64,000 nt of DNA from Fodinibacter sp963763015 (lineage in GTDB: Bacteria > Actinomycetota > Actinomycetes > Actinomycetales > Dermatophilaceae): assembly GCA_963763015.1 (NCBI GenBank), contig CAVXML010000008.1:124001-188000 (forward strand), read 5' to 3'. The notes below the pieces were generated by a model. That model was not told the DNA's origin and searched no databases. It saw only the letters and a program-made list of their open reading frames with translations. A program made the translations under genes and the position numbers. Below are positions 7,779 to 14,936 of this stretch, in pieces; position 1 is the stretch's first letter, and each line of letters opens with the position of its first letter.

Positions 7779-9255
7779 CGACCGCCCAGAGCAGCAGGGT
7801 CACCCACGGGACGACGCCCCGCCGAAGCCCGAGCGTGAGCTCCTCGACCGCCGGCGTCATGCCGAGCACGCGCCCCGGAACGTAGGCGATGGCGGCCGCC
7901 GTGAGCCGGGCCAGCGCCACGAGGTCGACGATGCCGGGCGCCACCGCGGGCAGGGCGCACCAGACGAGCAGGTCGTACCACGGCAACGAGTAGGGCGCGG
8001 CGAGCGAGTAGGCCAGGGCCAGGCACGCGGTGAGCCAGAGCGCCACCGAGGCGAGCTCGTGCTTCGCCGGGGAAGGCGCACGTTCGCGCGGGAAGGTCAC
8101 CCCTGCGAACGTGAGCCCTTCCGGATGCGGCGGGAAGGTGGAGGCGGGGGCGCTGAGCCGGAGCAGGCAGGCCGCGAGCACCACCGCGACGACGGCCGCC
8201 GCGAGGCCGATGCCGAGCCGGACCTGCTCCTCCCCGACCCGGTCCCGGGCCCACTCGAGCACCGGCCGCCAGGGGGTTGCGAGCGAGACGGCCTGCCGCG
8301 ACCGCTCCAGCTGGTCGAAGACGTGCGGCCCCGCCCAGGCGTGCAGCACCCCGGCGGCGACGGCGAACCCTGCCAGTGCCGGGCCCACGAGTCGCCCGAG
8401 CACGGCCCCCCGGTTGCCGATGAGCCACCACGCCCCCACGAGGGCGAGCCCGACGACTGCGTACGTGACCTTGGTCGACCCCGCGAGCGCCGCGCACCCG
8501 CCGGCCACGGCGGCTCCGCGCGCACCCGGGCGCGCTGCCGCCACCGCCACGGCCAGGACGGCGAGGGCCGCGGCGACCAGGTCGATGTGCGCCCCGAGGA
8601 CCCCGATGCCCACGACGAGCGGGTTGAGGGTCCACAGCACGTCGATGCGGCCGTGCAGCTCGGGTGACAGCACCGCGCGGAGCAGGGCCCGCACGGCGAG
8701 CCAGGCGAGCGCGACGACGACCTGCCAGACCCAGACCCCCTGCCGGAGGGAGTCGCCCCCCACGAGCGCCGCCAGCCCGTGCAGGAGCGTGCCGAACGGG
8801 CCGTAGACGCTCGGTTCGGTGGTCCAGGGCTCCTCGACGCGGCTGGTGACCGGGTCGCCGCCTCCGGCCCACTCGACCGGCGCCTCGACCCACGGGTTCC
8901 CGCCACCGACGAGGATCCGGCCGTAGGCGAGGTAGTTGACGTGGTCGCCGGAGCCGAAGGGCGCCGTGAGGAGGGCCAGGCCGCCGATCAGGAGCGGGAC
9001 GGCCCAGGTGCGCAACGGCGCGGTCGGGACCCGCAGCCCCTGCAGTACGGCGAGCGCACCGACGAGGTAGGCCGTCCACAGCAGAGCGGTGACGGCACCC
9101 GGTCCCAGCGCCAGGGGCACGAGCGGCCCGGGGAGCCACCCGTGCGGGGAGAGGTCGGGCTGCGCTGCGTTCGGCGACGACGCGCCGACGAGGAGGAGCA
9201 GGGCGAGGGAGACACCCACGAGGAGCGGGTGGACCCGGCTCAGTCCCGCTGCCAC
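7696..9255 (-). CDS. Polyprenol-phosphomannose alpha-1,6-mannosyltransferase-like protein (MptA/MptB family)
   Basis: This GT-C glycosyltransferase of about 519 residues has a dozen or more helices. The N-terminal luminal loop carries the acidic pair expected for lipid-phosphomannose users (S-G-D-H-V-N-Y-L-A-Y-G-R), and the segment P-S-V-Y-G-P-F is typical of MptA/MptB, which extend the alpha-1,6-mannan core of lipomannan in Corynebacteriales. The GTG at 9255 overlaps the GT2 gene upstream by 16 bases; GTG 9219 is an alternative, but it would remove the front of the first helix. The 83-base convergent overlap at the far end is unusual but both frames look real. Substrate assignment is by family. 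Confidence 0.8.
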   Translation of the reverse strand: MAAGLSRVHPLLVGVSLALLLLVGASSPNAAQPDLSPHGWLPGPLVPLALGPGAVTALLWTAYLVGALAVLQGLRVPTAPLRTWAVPLLIGGLALLTAPFGSGDHVNYLAYGRILVGGGNPWVEAPVEWAGGGDPVTSRVEEPWTTEPSVYGPFGTLLHGLAALVGGDSLRQGVWVWQVVVALAWLAVRALLRAVLSPELHGRIDVLWTLNPLVVGIGVLGAHIDLVAAALAVLAVAVAAARPGARGAAVAGGCAALAGSTKVTYAVVGLALVGAWWLIGNRGAVLGRLVGPALAGFAVAAGVLHAWAGPHVFDQLERSRQAVSLATPWRPVLEWARDRVGEEQVRLGIGLAAAVVAVVLAACLLRLSAPASTFPPHPEGLTFAGVTFPRERAPSPAKHELASVALWLTACLALAYSLAAPYSLPWYDLLVWCALPAVAPGIVDLVALARLTAAAIAYVPGRVLGMTPAVEELTLGLRRGVVPWVTLLLWAVVIGAAVRTGSGRPSGPRPAGRTSPPTR

Positions 9256-9983
9256 GGCCGCCAGCCGCGCCGGACCAGGGCCAGCCAGACGTCGCGGTAC
9301 TGCCGGGCGCGGTGCAGCTGGCCCCGCCAGTCGGACCCGCTCACCCGGTGCTGCAGCTCGCACGGCACCTCGACGACGGTGAGGCCGGCACGCAGCACGT
9401 CGACGGTCAGGGCCGTCTCGACGCCCCACCCGCGGGCGAGCGGGGTGCCCGCCGTGTAGGCGGCCGGGCTCAGGCAGCGCATGCCGGACAGGGGCTGCAC
9501 CGCCCGGAAGCCGGTGAGCTGCTCGATGCCGCGGCGGGCGAGGCCGACGACGAGGCCCCGCCCCCCGCCGGCGGTCAGCTGCGCGGGCAGGGTGGCCACG
9601 GTCATGTCGGCCGTGCCGTCGAGCACGGGTGCCGTGAGCACCCCGAGGTTGCTCGCGGTCTCGGCGAGGTCGCCGTCGACGAACAGCAGGGCGGCCGGCC
9701 AGGCGGCGTCGGGGTCCCGGGCGGCATCGGCGCTCTCGAGCTCGCGCACCCTGCGCACGCCGGTCTCGAGCGCCGCCGCCTTGCCCCGGTTGCGGTCGTG
9801 CCGCACGACGACGGCCCCGGCTGCCTCGGCCACCCGCCAGGTGTCGTCGGAGCTCCCGTCGTCGACCACCACCACCCGGCCCACCTGGGGCAGCGACCGC
9901 ACCGCGGCCACCGTGGCGGCGATCCGCTCCCCCTCGTCCTTGCAGGGGACCACCGCCGCCACCTTCGCCGCCAGCGCGCTCAC
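9240..9983 (-). CDS. GT2-family glycosyltransferase
   Basis: This 247-residue cytosolic GT-A enzyme opens with V-A-A-V-V-P-C-K-D-E-G-E-R, the nucleotide-sugar binding start. It has the first acidic motif V-V-V-D-D-G-S-S-D-D near residue 40 and the metal-binding D-G-D in L-F-V-D-G-D-L. It resembles GpgS and polyprenyl-phosphate sugar synthases more than polymer-forming GT2s, and has no membrane anchor. It is the first gene of a two-gene operon with the mannosyltransferase downstream (16-base overlap), so it may supply a donor or a primer for that pathway. The GTG at 9983 is the only sensible start. Confidence 0.82.
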   Translation of the reverse strand: MSALAAKVAAVVPCKDEGERIAATVAAVRSLPQVGRVVVVDDGSSDDTWRVAEAAGAVVVRHDRNRGKAAALETGVRRVRELESADAARDPDAAWPAALLFVDGDLAETASNLGVLTAPVLDGTADMTVATLPAQLTAGGGRGLVVGLARRGIEQLTGFRAVQPLSGMRCLSPAAYTAGTPLARGWGVETALTVDVLRAGLTVVEVPCELQHRVSGSDWRGQLHRARQYRDVWLALVRRGWRPWQRD

Positions 9984-10026
9984 GGCCCGCCCCCGGCCCG
10001 GCCGTGCTCGCGGAGGGCCGTGGCCA

Positions 10027-10917
10027 TCAGCGGAGGGTGACCTGACGGCTGAGCAGGCCGGACCGGGCCCGCCGCTCCTCCGCGGTGAGCGGCGCCGCGG
10101 CCTCGAGCGCCCCGGCGTACCGCTCGCCCCACGCGGTCAGCTCAGCCTCGTACTCACCGGCCTCGCGGGTGGGGTCGAGGTCCCACACCGGCACGAGCAG
10201 TCCGCACGCCCGGAAGGCTCCGAGCAGCCTGGTGTCCTCACCGAGGCCGTCCTCGCCAGCGGCGTGCAGGCGCGCGAGGGCGTCGGTGGCGGCATCCTCG
10301 TCGTCGGGCAGCACGAGGCGGATGTGGGTGCGCTCGCCGATCCGCACCCAGTAGGCCGAGGGCAGCGCCTCCATCCGCGTGGTGGGGACGACGGTCTCGT
10401 TCGCCCGCTCGAGGGATGCCGCCGCGTCGTCCTCGAGCTCCTGCCCCTCGACCCAGAAGTCGAACCCCTCGTGCACCGTGACCTCGAACGGCCCCGCCTC
10501 CAGGAGCTCCTGGAGGCGCGGGCTGTCGCCGGTGACCGGCGGCGTCGTGAGAACGGGCTGGCCGGCATCCGCGGCAAGCGCGGCGAGGGCCTGGGCCGCC
10601 AGGTCACGGGAGGCGTCGCCGCTCGCGTTGCCGGACTGGGTGCCGATGAGCACCGCGCCGTCCGTGCGGTGCAGGCCCGGCCACGCCATCGGCAGGACCG
10701 TGGCGACCGTGACCTCGGAGGGGGCGCCGTCGGGCACGTGCTCGGCGCGCACGGTGACCGTCGCGGTGGCGGCCGGGAGGATCTCGCGCAGCGCCACCCA
10801 GTCGGTCTCGCCGGGAAGTCCGGCGAACGGCCGGCGCTCGAACGGGACGGGAGTCGCTCGGGACCGACCCGCGGTGCCGGGGTCGGAGCGGCGCGAACGT
10901 CGAGATGCCTTGCCCAT
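10027..10917 (-). CDS. DUF5926 family protein
   Basis: This 296-residue soluble protein begins with a basic tail (M-G-K-A-S-R-R-S-R-R) followed by P-F-A-G-L-P-G-E-T-D-W-V-A-L-R-E-I-L-P-A, the opening I associate with the actinobacterial DUF5926 family. No catalytic motif is evident. The acidic, Ala-rich body suggests a stable cytosolic protein. The function is unknown, and I infer only that its conservation across the phylum implies a housekeeping role. The ATG at 10917 lies 7 bases after a TAGGGT box. The 45-base gap to the HATPase gene upstream separates it from that unit. Confidence 0.75.
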   Translation of the reverse strand: MGKASRRSRRSDPGTAGRSRATPVPFERRPFAGLPGETDWVALREILPAATATVTVRAEHVPDGAPSEVTVATVLPMAWPGLHRTDGAVLIGTQSGNASGDASRDLAAQALAALAADAGQPVLTTPPVTGDSPRLQELLEAGPFEVTVHEGFDFWVEGQELEDDAAASLERANETVVPTTRMEALPSAYWVRIGERTHIRLVLPDDEDAATDALARLHAAGEDGLGEDTRLLGAFRACGLLVPVWDLDPTREAGEYEAELTAWGERYAGALEAAAPLTAEERRARSGLLSRQVTLR

Positions 10918-10924
10918 GCGCGTC

Positions 10925-10930
10925 ACCCTA
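10925..10930 (-). promoter_or_regulatory. -10 box TAGGGT of the DUF5926 gene
   Basis: On the minus strand TAGGGT is 7 bases from the ATG at 10917, giving another leaderless layout. Confidence 0.5.
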
Positions 10931-10961
10931 GTGCGGGGCGCGGTGCGGGCCGGTGCGCGGC

Positions 10962-11486
10962 TCAGGTGGCGCGGCGGCGGCTGGGCCCACCGAGGGTGGC
11001 CCACACGACGTTGCCGGTGCGGTCCTCGGTGACGCCCCACTCGTGGGCGACCGAGCGCACGATGCGCAGGCCGCGGCCGGAGGAGAGCCACACGGTGCGG
11101 GGCGCGGGGCGCGGAACGCTCTCGCCGCCGCCGTCGGTCACCTCGACCTCGACGACGTCGCCGCGGATCTTCCAGCGCACGCGGATCGTGCCGTCGGAGA
11201 GCGGGCGCGCGTGCCGCACGGCGTTGGTCAGGAGCTCGGACGCGACGATCTCGGCCTCGTCGATCAGCTGCTCGGGCAGGTCGCGGTTCTGCAGGTCGTT
11301 GACCACCTCGCGCCGGACCTTGCCCACGGATGCCGGTTCGTGAGGGGCCCGCAGCGTGCAGACGATGCTGTCGACCCCGGGCCCCGGCGCCTCGGTGACG
11401 ACGAGGCCCGACTCACCGGTACGGGTCGCGCCACGGGCGTCGTCGGCGTCGGGCTCTCGGTCGGTGTGGGACAGGTGCGGGCTCAC
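10962..11486 (-). CDS. ATP-binding anti-sigma factor kinase, RsbW-like (HATPase_c)
   Basis: This 174-residue protein is a GHKL-fold serine-kinase/anti-sigma protein of the RsbW/SpoIIAB type. The N box is E-I-V-A-S-E-L-L-T-N-A-V-R-H-A near the middle, the G1 box is V-T-D-G-G-G, and the G2 region is G-R-G-L-R-I-V. Proteins of this class bind a SigB/SigF-type sigma factor or phosphorylate an anti-anti-sigma partner. No STAS partner gene sits beside it, as is usual for the many orphan copies in actinobacteria. A SigB/SigF-family sigma factor is encoded at 62169-63005, but a link between the two is only conjecture. The GTG start follows TAGGGT by 8 bases. Confidence 0.85.
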   Translation of the reverse strand: MSPHLSHTDREPDADDARGATRTGESGLVVTEAPGPGVDSIVCTLRAPHEPASVGKVRREVVNDLQNRDLPEQLIDEAEIVASELLTNAVRHARPLSDGTIRVRWKIRGDVVEVEVTDGGGESVPRPAPRTVWLSSGRGLRIVRSVAHEWGVTEDRTGNVVWATLGGPSRRRAT

Positions 11487-11494
11487 GCCGCCCA

Positions 11495-11500
11495 ACCCTA
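11495..11500 (-). promoter_or_regulatory. -10 box TAGGGT of the RsbW-like gene
   Basis: TAGGGT on the minus strand lies 8 bases from the GTG at 11486. The box overlaps the last codons of the glycerophosphodiesterase gene, which ends at 11498. Confidence 0.45.
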
Positions 11501-12394
11501 GCCCGAGCCGGCCATCCGGGAGATCACTCGTGCGGGGCGGTTGGTGATGATGACGTCGACCCCGAGGTCGAGGCACCGGTCGATGTCGTCCTTGTCGTCG
11601 ACCGTCCAGACGTACACCTCGTGGCCCCGCCGCTGGAAGGCCCGCACGACCTTGGGCCGGCGGAGGAGCCGTGCGTTGAGCCCCACCCGGGTGACGCCGT
11701 GCGGCAGCGCTCCGGTGAGGGCGATCGCCGGCACCCCGGGCTCGACGAGGTAGACCAGCGGCAGCCTCGGGGCCAGGCGCTGCATGCGCGCCAGGGCGCG
11801 CTGCGAGAACGACATCATCTGCACGTGCGGCCGCCCCGGCTGGGCGCCGTCGGCGAGGTCGAACAGCCGCAGCACCTGGACGAGCGCGCGCTCCACGTCG
11901 CCGCCGTGGCGGGTGGGGTGCTTGGTCTCGATGAGGGTGACCACCTCCTGACCGGTGTCGACGAGCGCGTCGAGGAGCCGGCGCAGGGTGAGCAGACGGC
12001 CCCGCTCCGGGTCCTTCTCGGGCCGCTCGACGTCGTGCTTGCTGCGCATCGTCTTCCACGCCGCCCAGTCGAGCTCCTCCAGCCGCGCCAGCTCGAGCGC
12101 GGACACCGCCCCCGCCCCCGTCGACGTGCGGTCGATCCGGCGGTCGTGCACGCAGACGAGGTGCTGGTCGGCGGTGAGCCGAACGTCGCACTCGACGCCG
12201 TCGGCGCCGTGGAAGAACGCGCGCTGGTAGGCCGCCAGCGTGTGCTCCGGCTCCTCGTCGCTCGCCCCGCGGTGGGCGATGACGAGAGGATGCCGCGGTC
12301 GACCGAGCGCCATGGCGGTGGGCCCGGTCGAGCGACCGGGTTCCGGTGGAGGATCGATGCGCTCCGGAGGACCCGCCGCGTGCTCGACGTTCAC
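11498..12394 (-). CDS. Glycerophosphodiester phosphodiesterase
   Basis: This 298-residue enzyme hydrolyses glycerophosphodiesters to glycerol-3-phosphate and an alcohol, recycling deacylated phospholipid head groups. The GDPD core shows the catalytic H-R-G at residues 41-43, the metal ligands in G-V-E-C-D-V, and the second catalytic histidine in C-V-H-D. The C-terminal segment W-T-V-D-D and I-I-T-N-R-P is typical. No signal peptide is visible, so a cytosolic location is likely. GTG 12394 is supported by a GGAAGGA Shine-Dalgarno sequence about 7-9 bases upstream; the ATG 28 codons later would give a shorter version starting just before the domain. Confidence 0.92.
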   Translation of the reverse strand: MNVEHAAGPPERIDPPPEPGRSTGPTAMALGRPRHPLVIAHRGASDEEPEHTLAAYQRAFFHGADGVECDVRLTADQHLVCVHDRRIDRTSTGAGAVSALELARLEELDWAAWKTMRSKHDVERPEKDPERGRLLTLRRLLDALVDTGQEVVTLIETKHPTRHGGDVERALVQVLRLFDLADGAQPGRPHVQMMSFSQRALARMQRLAPRLPLVYLVEPGVPAIALTGALPHGVTRVGLNARLLRRPKVVRAFQRRGHEVYVWTVDDKDDIDRCLDLGVDVIITNRPARVISRMAGSG

Positions 12395-12508
12395 GCACCC
12401 ATCCTTCCCCCATGCCGGCCGCCCATGCGCACCGGTTGCGTGAACACGGCGGGAACCGTGCGTGTCGACCCGGCCCGGTCGGCCCGCTGCTCACACGACT
12501 GAGCGGCA

Positions 12509-12514
12509 TACCGT
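12509..12514 (+). promoter_or_regulatory. -10 box TACCGT of the ECF sigma-ogt operon
   Basis: TACCGT is followed by 9 bases and the GTG at 12524, so the leader would be at most two or three bases long. Confidence 0.4.
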
Positions 12515-12523
12515 TGCACCATC

Positions 12524-13000
12524 GTGAGCCTGCCCCCCTTCCAGCACCTCGTCGACGAGCACTGGCGCGACGTCGCCCGGCTCGCCCACGCCCTGGCACC
12601 GGGCCACGGTGAGGACGTCGCGCAGCAGGCGTGGACCCAGGCGCTGGCCGCCTACCCCCGCCTCGCGCACGCCCGAAACCTCCGGTCGTGGCTGCTCACG
12701 ATCACCCACCGCTGCGCGATGGACCACCACCGGGCGGCCCGCCGCACGACGCCGCACGAGGACGTCGCGGCCCTCGCCGGGGCTCCCGTGCTCGATCCGC
12801 CCGCCGTGCCCGACGGGGACCTCTGGGCCCGAGTCGCGGCTCTGCCCACCCGGCAGCGGGATGCCGTCGTCCTGCGCTTCGTCGGCGACCTCGACCACCG
12901 CGCCGTCGCCGCCGCGCTCGGCACCTCCCCGGGCATGAGCCGGCGGCTCGTCAGCGACGCCATCGCCACCCTCCGCCTCGACCTCCAGGACCTGCCATGA
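12524..13000 (+). CDS. ECF-type RNA polymerase sigma factor
   Basis: This 158-residue protein has a sigma2 region (G-E-D-V-A-Q-Q-A-W-T-Q-A-L and N-L-R-S-W-L-L-T-I-T-H-R) and a sigma4 helix-turn-helix (L-P-T-R-Q-R-D-A-V-V-L-R-F-V-G-D-L). It would direct RNA polymerase to a small set of promoters. Unusually, its stop overlaps the ATG of the alkyltransferase gene by 4 bases (ATGA), so both proteins are made from one message in step. No anti-sigma gene is adjacent. The context suggests control of, or co-expression with, alkylation repair; this is inference from position only. Confidence 0.85.
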   Translation: MSLPPFQHLVDEHWRDVARLAHALAPGHGEDVAQQAWTQALAAYPRLAHARNLRSWLLTITHRCAMDHHRAARRTTPHEDVAALAGAPVLDPPAVPDGDLWARVAALPTRQRDAVVLRFVGDLDHRAVAAALGTSPGMSRRLVSDAIATLRLDLQDLP

Positions 13001-13575
13001 CGAACCCCTTCACGGCCTTCGACCCCCCGGTCTCCGGGCCTCCCACGCTTGTGCCGACGGACGTCTCGTACGTCGTCGAGGACACCGAGGTCGGCCGGCT
13101 GCTCGTCGCAGTGCGCGCCGACGGGGCGCTGGTCGCCTGCACCTACGCACCCGACACGGCGGACGAGGACCGCTGGCTCCAGCGGGTGGCGGCGAGGGTC
13201 AGCCCCCGGGTGCTGCGCCACGCCAGGCCGACGGATGCCGCGCGCCGTGAGCTCGCGGCGTACCTCTCGGGCGCCACCCGGCGGATGGACGTGCGTCCTG
13301 ACCTCGTGCTCGCCACACCGTTCCAGCGCACCGTGCTCACCGGCCTCGCGGCGCGCGTCGGCTACGGCGAACGGACCACGTACTCCGCGCTCGCCGGTGC
13401 GGTCGACCACCCCGGTGCCGCACGGGCCGTGGGATCCGCCCTCGGCGGCAACCCGCTGTGCATCGTGCTGCCGTGCCACCGGGTGGTGCCGGCATCGGGC
13501 GGCGTGGGCGGGTATGCCGGCGGGCCGGCCGCCAAGGAGCACCTCCTGGCCCTCGAGGCGGCGCACCGGCGCTGA
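12997..13575 (+). CDS. ogt: Methylated-DNA--[protein]-cysteine S-methyltransferase
   Basis: This 192-residue suicide repair protein takes the alkyl group from O6-alkylguanine onto its own cysteine. The active-site motif V-L-P-C-H-R-V-V lies near residue 165 and is followed by the canonical G-G-V-G-G-Y-A-G-G. The winged-helix DNA-binding part (T-P-F-Q-R-T-V-L and R-V-G-Y-G-E-R-T-T-Y) is intact. There is no N-terminal Ada zinc domain, so this is an Ogt and not an Ada-type sensor. Translation is coupled to the upstream sigma factor by ATGA. The family usually stands alone or beside ada/alkA, so the sigma pairing is of interest. Confidence 0.93.
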   Translation: MTNPFTAFDPPVSGPPTLVPTDVSYVVEDTEVGRLLVAVRADGALVACTYAPDTADEDRWLQRVAARVSPRVLRHARPTDAARRELAAYLSGATRRMDVRPDLVLATPFQRTVLTGLAARVGYGERTTYSALAGAVDHPGAARAVGSALGGNPLCIVLPCHRVVPASGGVGGYAGGPAAKEHLLALEAAHRR

Positions 13576-13602
13576 CCGTCGGGCGCTGCCGCCCGGACCG
13601 GG

Positions 13603-13923
13603 TCAGGTGCCGCGGCGCAGCTCGCGCTCGATCTCCTCCTCCGTGATGGGCCGGCGGAACAGCACCTCCCACGCGTTGAGGGCGAGGCCGATGCCCCATC
13701 CGCCGATGACCCACGCGGGCCAGAAGTACCCGCCACCGGTGAACCACCACACGCCGACGAGGAACGCGTTGACGACGACGTAGACGATGGCGTGGTTCAC
13801 CAGGTCGCGGCGGGCCTGGACACGCTTGCGGGCGGCGGCATGGGCCTCGGACTCGGGGGCCGGCGAGGGTCCGGTCGGCTGCTCCGGACGGATGGACATC
13901 GGGTCTGGCTGGTAGGTGGACAT
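13603..13923 (-). CDS. 2TM domain-containing membrane protein
   Basis: This 106-residue protein has a Pro/Ser-rich soluble N-terminus (residues 1-30), a short basic amphipathic stretch (A-A-R-K-R-V-Q-A-R-R-D-L), and two membrane helices separated by G-G-G-Y-F-W-P-A-W. This is the 2TM domain, a small module often appended to histidine kinases or found alone. Function is unknown. The ATG at 13923 has a GGAGG Shine-Dalgarno sequence (13932-13936 on the minus strand) and a TAGCCT box upstream, so unlike many neighbours this gene has a normal leader. Confidence 0.8.
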   Translation of the reverse strand: MSTYQPDPMSIRPEQPTGPSPAPESEAHAAARKRVQARRDLVNHAIVYVVVNAFLVGVWWFTGGGYFWPAWVIGGWGIGLALNAWEVLFRRPITEEEIERELRRGT

Positions 13924-13944
13924 CTCGATCGCCTCCGTGATCTC

Positions 13945-13950
13945 AGGCTA
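13945..13950 (-). promoter_or_regulatory. -10 box TAGCCT of the 2TM gene
   Basis: TAGCCT on the minus strand leaves 21 bases to the ATG at 13923, enough for a short leader carrying the GGAGG ribosome site. Confidence 0.4.
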
Positions 13951-14009
13951 GTCCGGCGCGGTGGCAGCCACCAGCGCCCGAGGGCGCTCCGCGCCCATTC
14001 GGACGAAGA

Positions 14010-14483
14010 TCACAGCAGGTGCCGAGCCAGCGCGTCGAGGACCGGTACCTGCCCCCGGACCACCTTCTCGCGAGCCTGGGCGAGGTCGAACCACCCGGCT
14101 CGGTCGATCTCGGGGAAGGACTGCATCGTGCCGCTGCCGCGCGGCCACTCCACGGTGAACTCGTTGGAGGCGACGAACTCCAGCGGGCCGTCGACGGGGG
14201 CGACGTGCACGACGAGCACCTTGCCGCTGGGCTGCCGGAAGTCGCCCAGGGGCGACACGGGACCGTGCCACGCCACACCGATCTCCTCGGCGAACTCCCG
14301 ACGGGCGGCATCGGCCGCAGCCTCCGTCGCCGGGTCGAACTCGCCCTTGGGGACCGACCAGGCACCGGCGTCCTTGCGAGCCCAGAACGGGCCCCCCATG
14401 TGCCCGAGGAACACCTCGAGCGCGGCGTCGACCCGCCGGTACAGCAGCAGAGCCGCCGAGTACACCGCCATGTGACGGATCAC
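14010..14483 (-). CDS. NUDIX hydrolase
   Basis: This 157-residue NUDIX protein cleaves a nucleoside-diphosphate-linked substrate that cannot be named from sequence. The catalytic helix R-R-E-F-A-E-E-I-G-V is intact, with W-S-V-P-K-G-E-F-D-P ahead of it. The spacing between the glycine and the first glutamate of the Nudix box is one residue longer than the textbook G-x5-E. The W-A-R-K-D-A-G-A-W segment marks the actinobacterial subgroup whose members are about this length. I chose GTG 14483 because it overlaps the stop of the TPR gene upstream (GTGA); ATG 14471 is the alternative. The two genes form an operon. Confidence 0.85.
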   Translation of the reverse strand: MIRHMAVYSAALLLYRRVDAALEVFLGHMGGPFWARKDAGAWSVPKGEFDPATEAAADAARREFAEEIGVAWHGPVSPLGDFRQPSGKVLVVHVAPVDGPLEFVASNEFTVEWPRGSGTMQSFPEIDRAGWFDLAQAREKVVRGQVPVLDALARHLL

Positions 14484-14866
14484 CCGGGCCGATCCGGTCT
14501 CCGGGGGAGGCGGCCGGTCCCGGCGTACCCGCCGAGGAGCTCGGCCATCGCGAGGTGCGGCACGGCCTCGGCATGGCGGCCCTGCCGCTGCAGGGTCCGG
14601 CCGAGCACGAGGTTGGCGTACGCCTCGTCGGGCACGTCGGCGAGGATCGCCCGCGTCACCCGCTCGGCTCGACCGAGCTGGGCGGAGTGGTAGTAGGAGC
14701 GTGCCAGGAGGAGCCGCAGCTCCGTCGTCCCGTGCAGCGGGGGCTCCAGGGCGCTCTCGTCGACGAGGGCGCGCAGCTCCTCGGCCGCGGCCTGGTACTC
14801 GCCGTGCTCGAAGAGACCGCGAGCGCGCTCGTAGCGCTCCGCCATGTCCGTGTGGGGAACGTTCAT
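14480..14866 (-). CDS. Tetratricopeptide repeat protein
   Basis: This 128-residue helical protein has TPR-like signatures: A-R-G-L-F-E-H-G-E-Y-Q-A-A-A-E-E-L in the first repeat, L-A-R-S-Y-Y-H-S-A-Q-L-G-R-A-E in the second, and L-V-L-G-R-T-L-Q-R-Q-G-R-H-A-E-A in the third. It is probably a cytosolic scaffold of three repeats; no partner is known. It is translationally coupled to the NUDIX gene. The ATG at 14866 is followed by a second methionine at residue 8 that could also serve as a start. Confidence 0.8.
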   Translation of the reverse strand: MNVPHTDMAERYERARGLFEHGEYQAAAEELRALVDESALEPPLHGTTELRLLLARSYYHSAQLGRAERVTRAILADVPDEAYANLVLGRTLQRQGRHAEAVPHLAMAELLGGYAGTGRLPRRPDRPG

Positions 14867-14936
14867 GGCTCCACAACACCACAGCCGGACCGCCGAATTC
14901 CGATGCCGTGCGCACCCGGCATCCGGACCACCGGCG

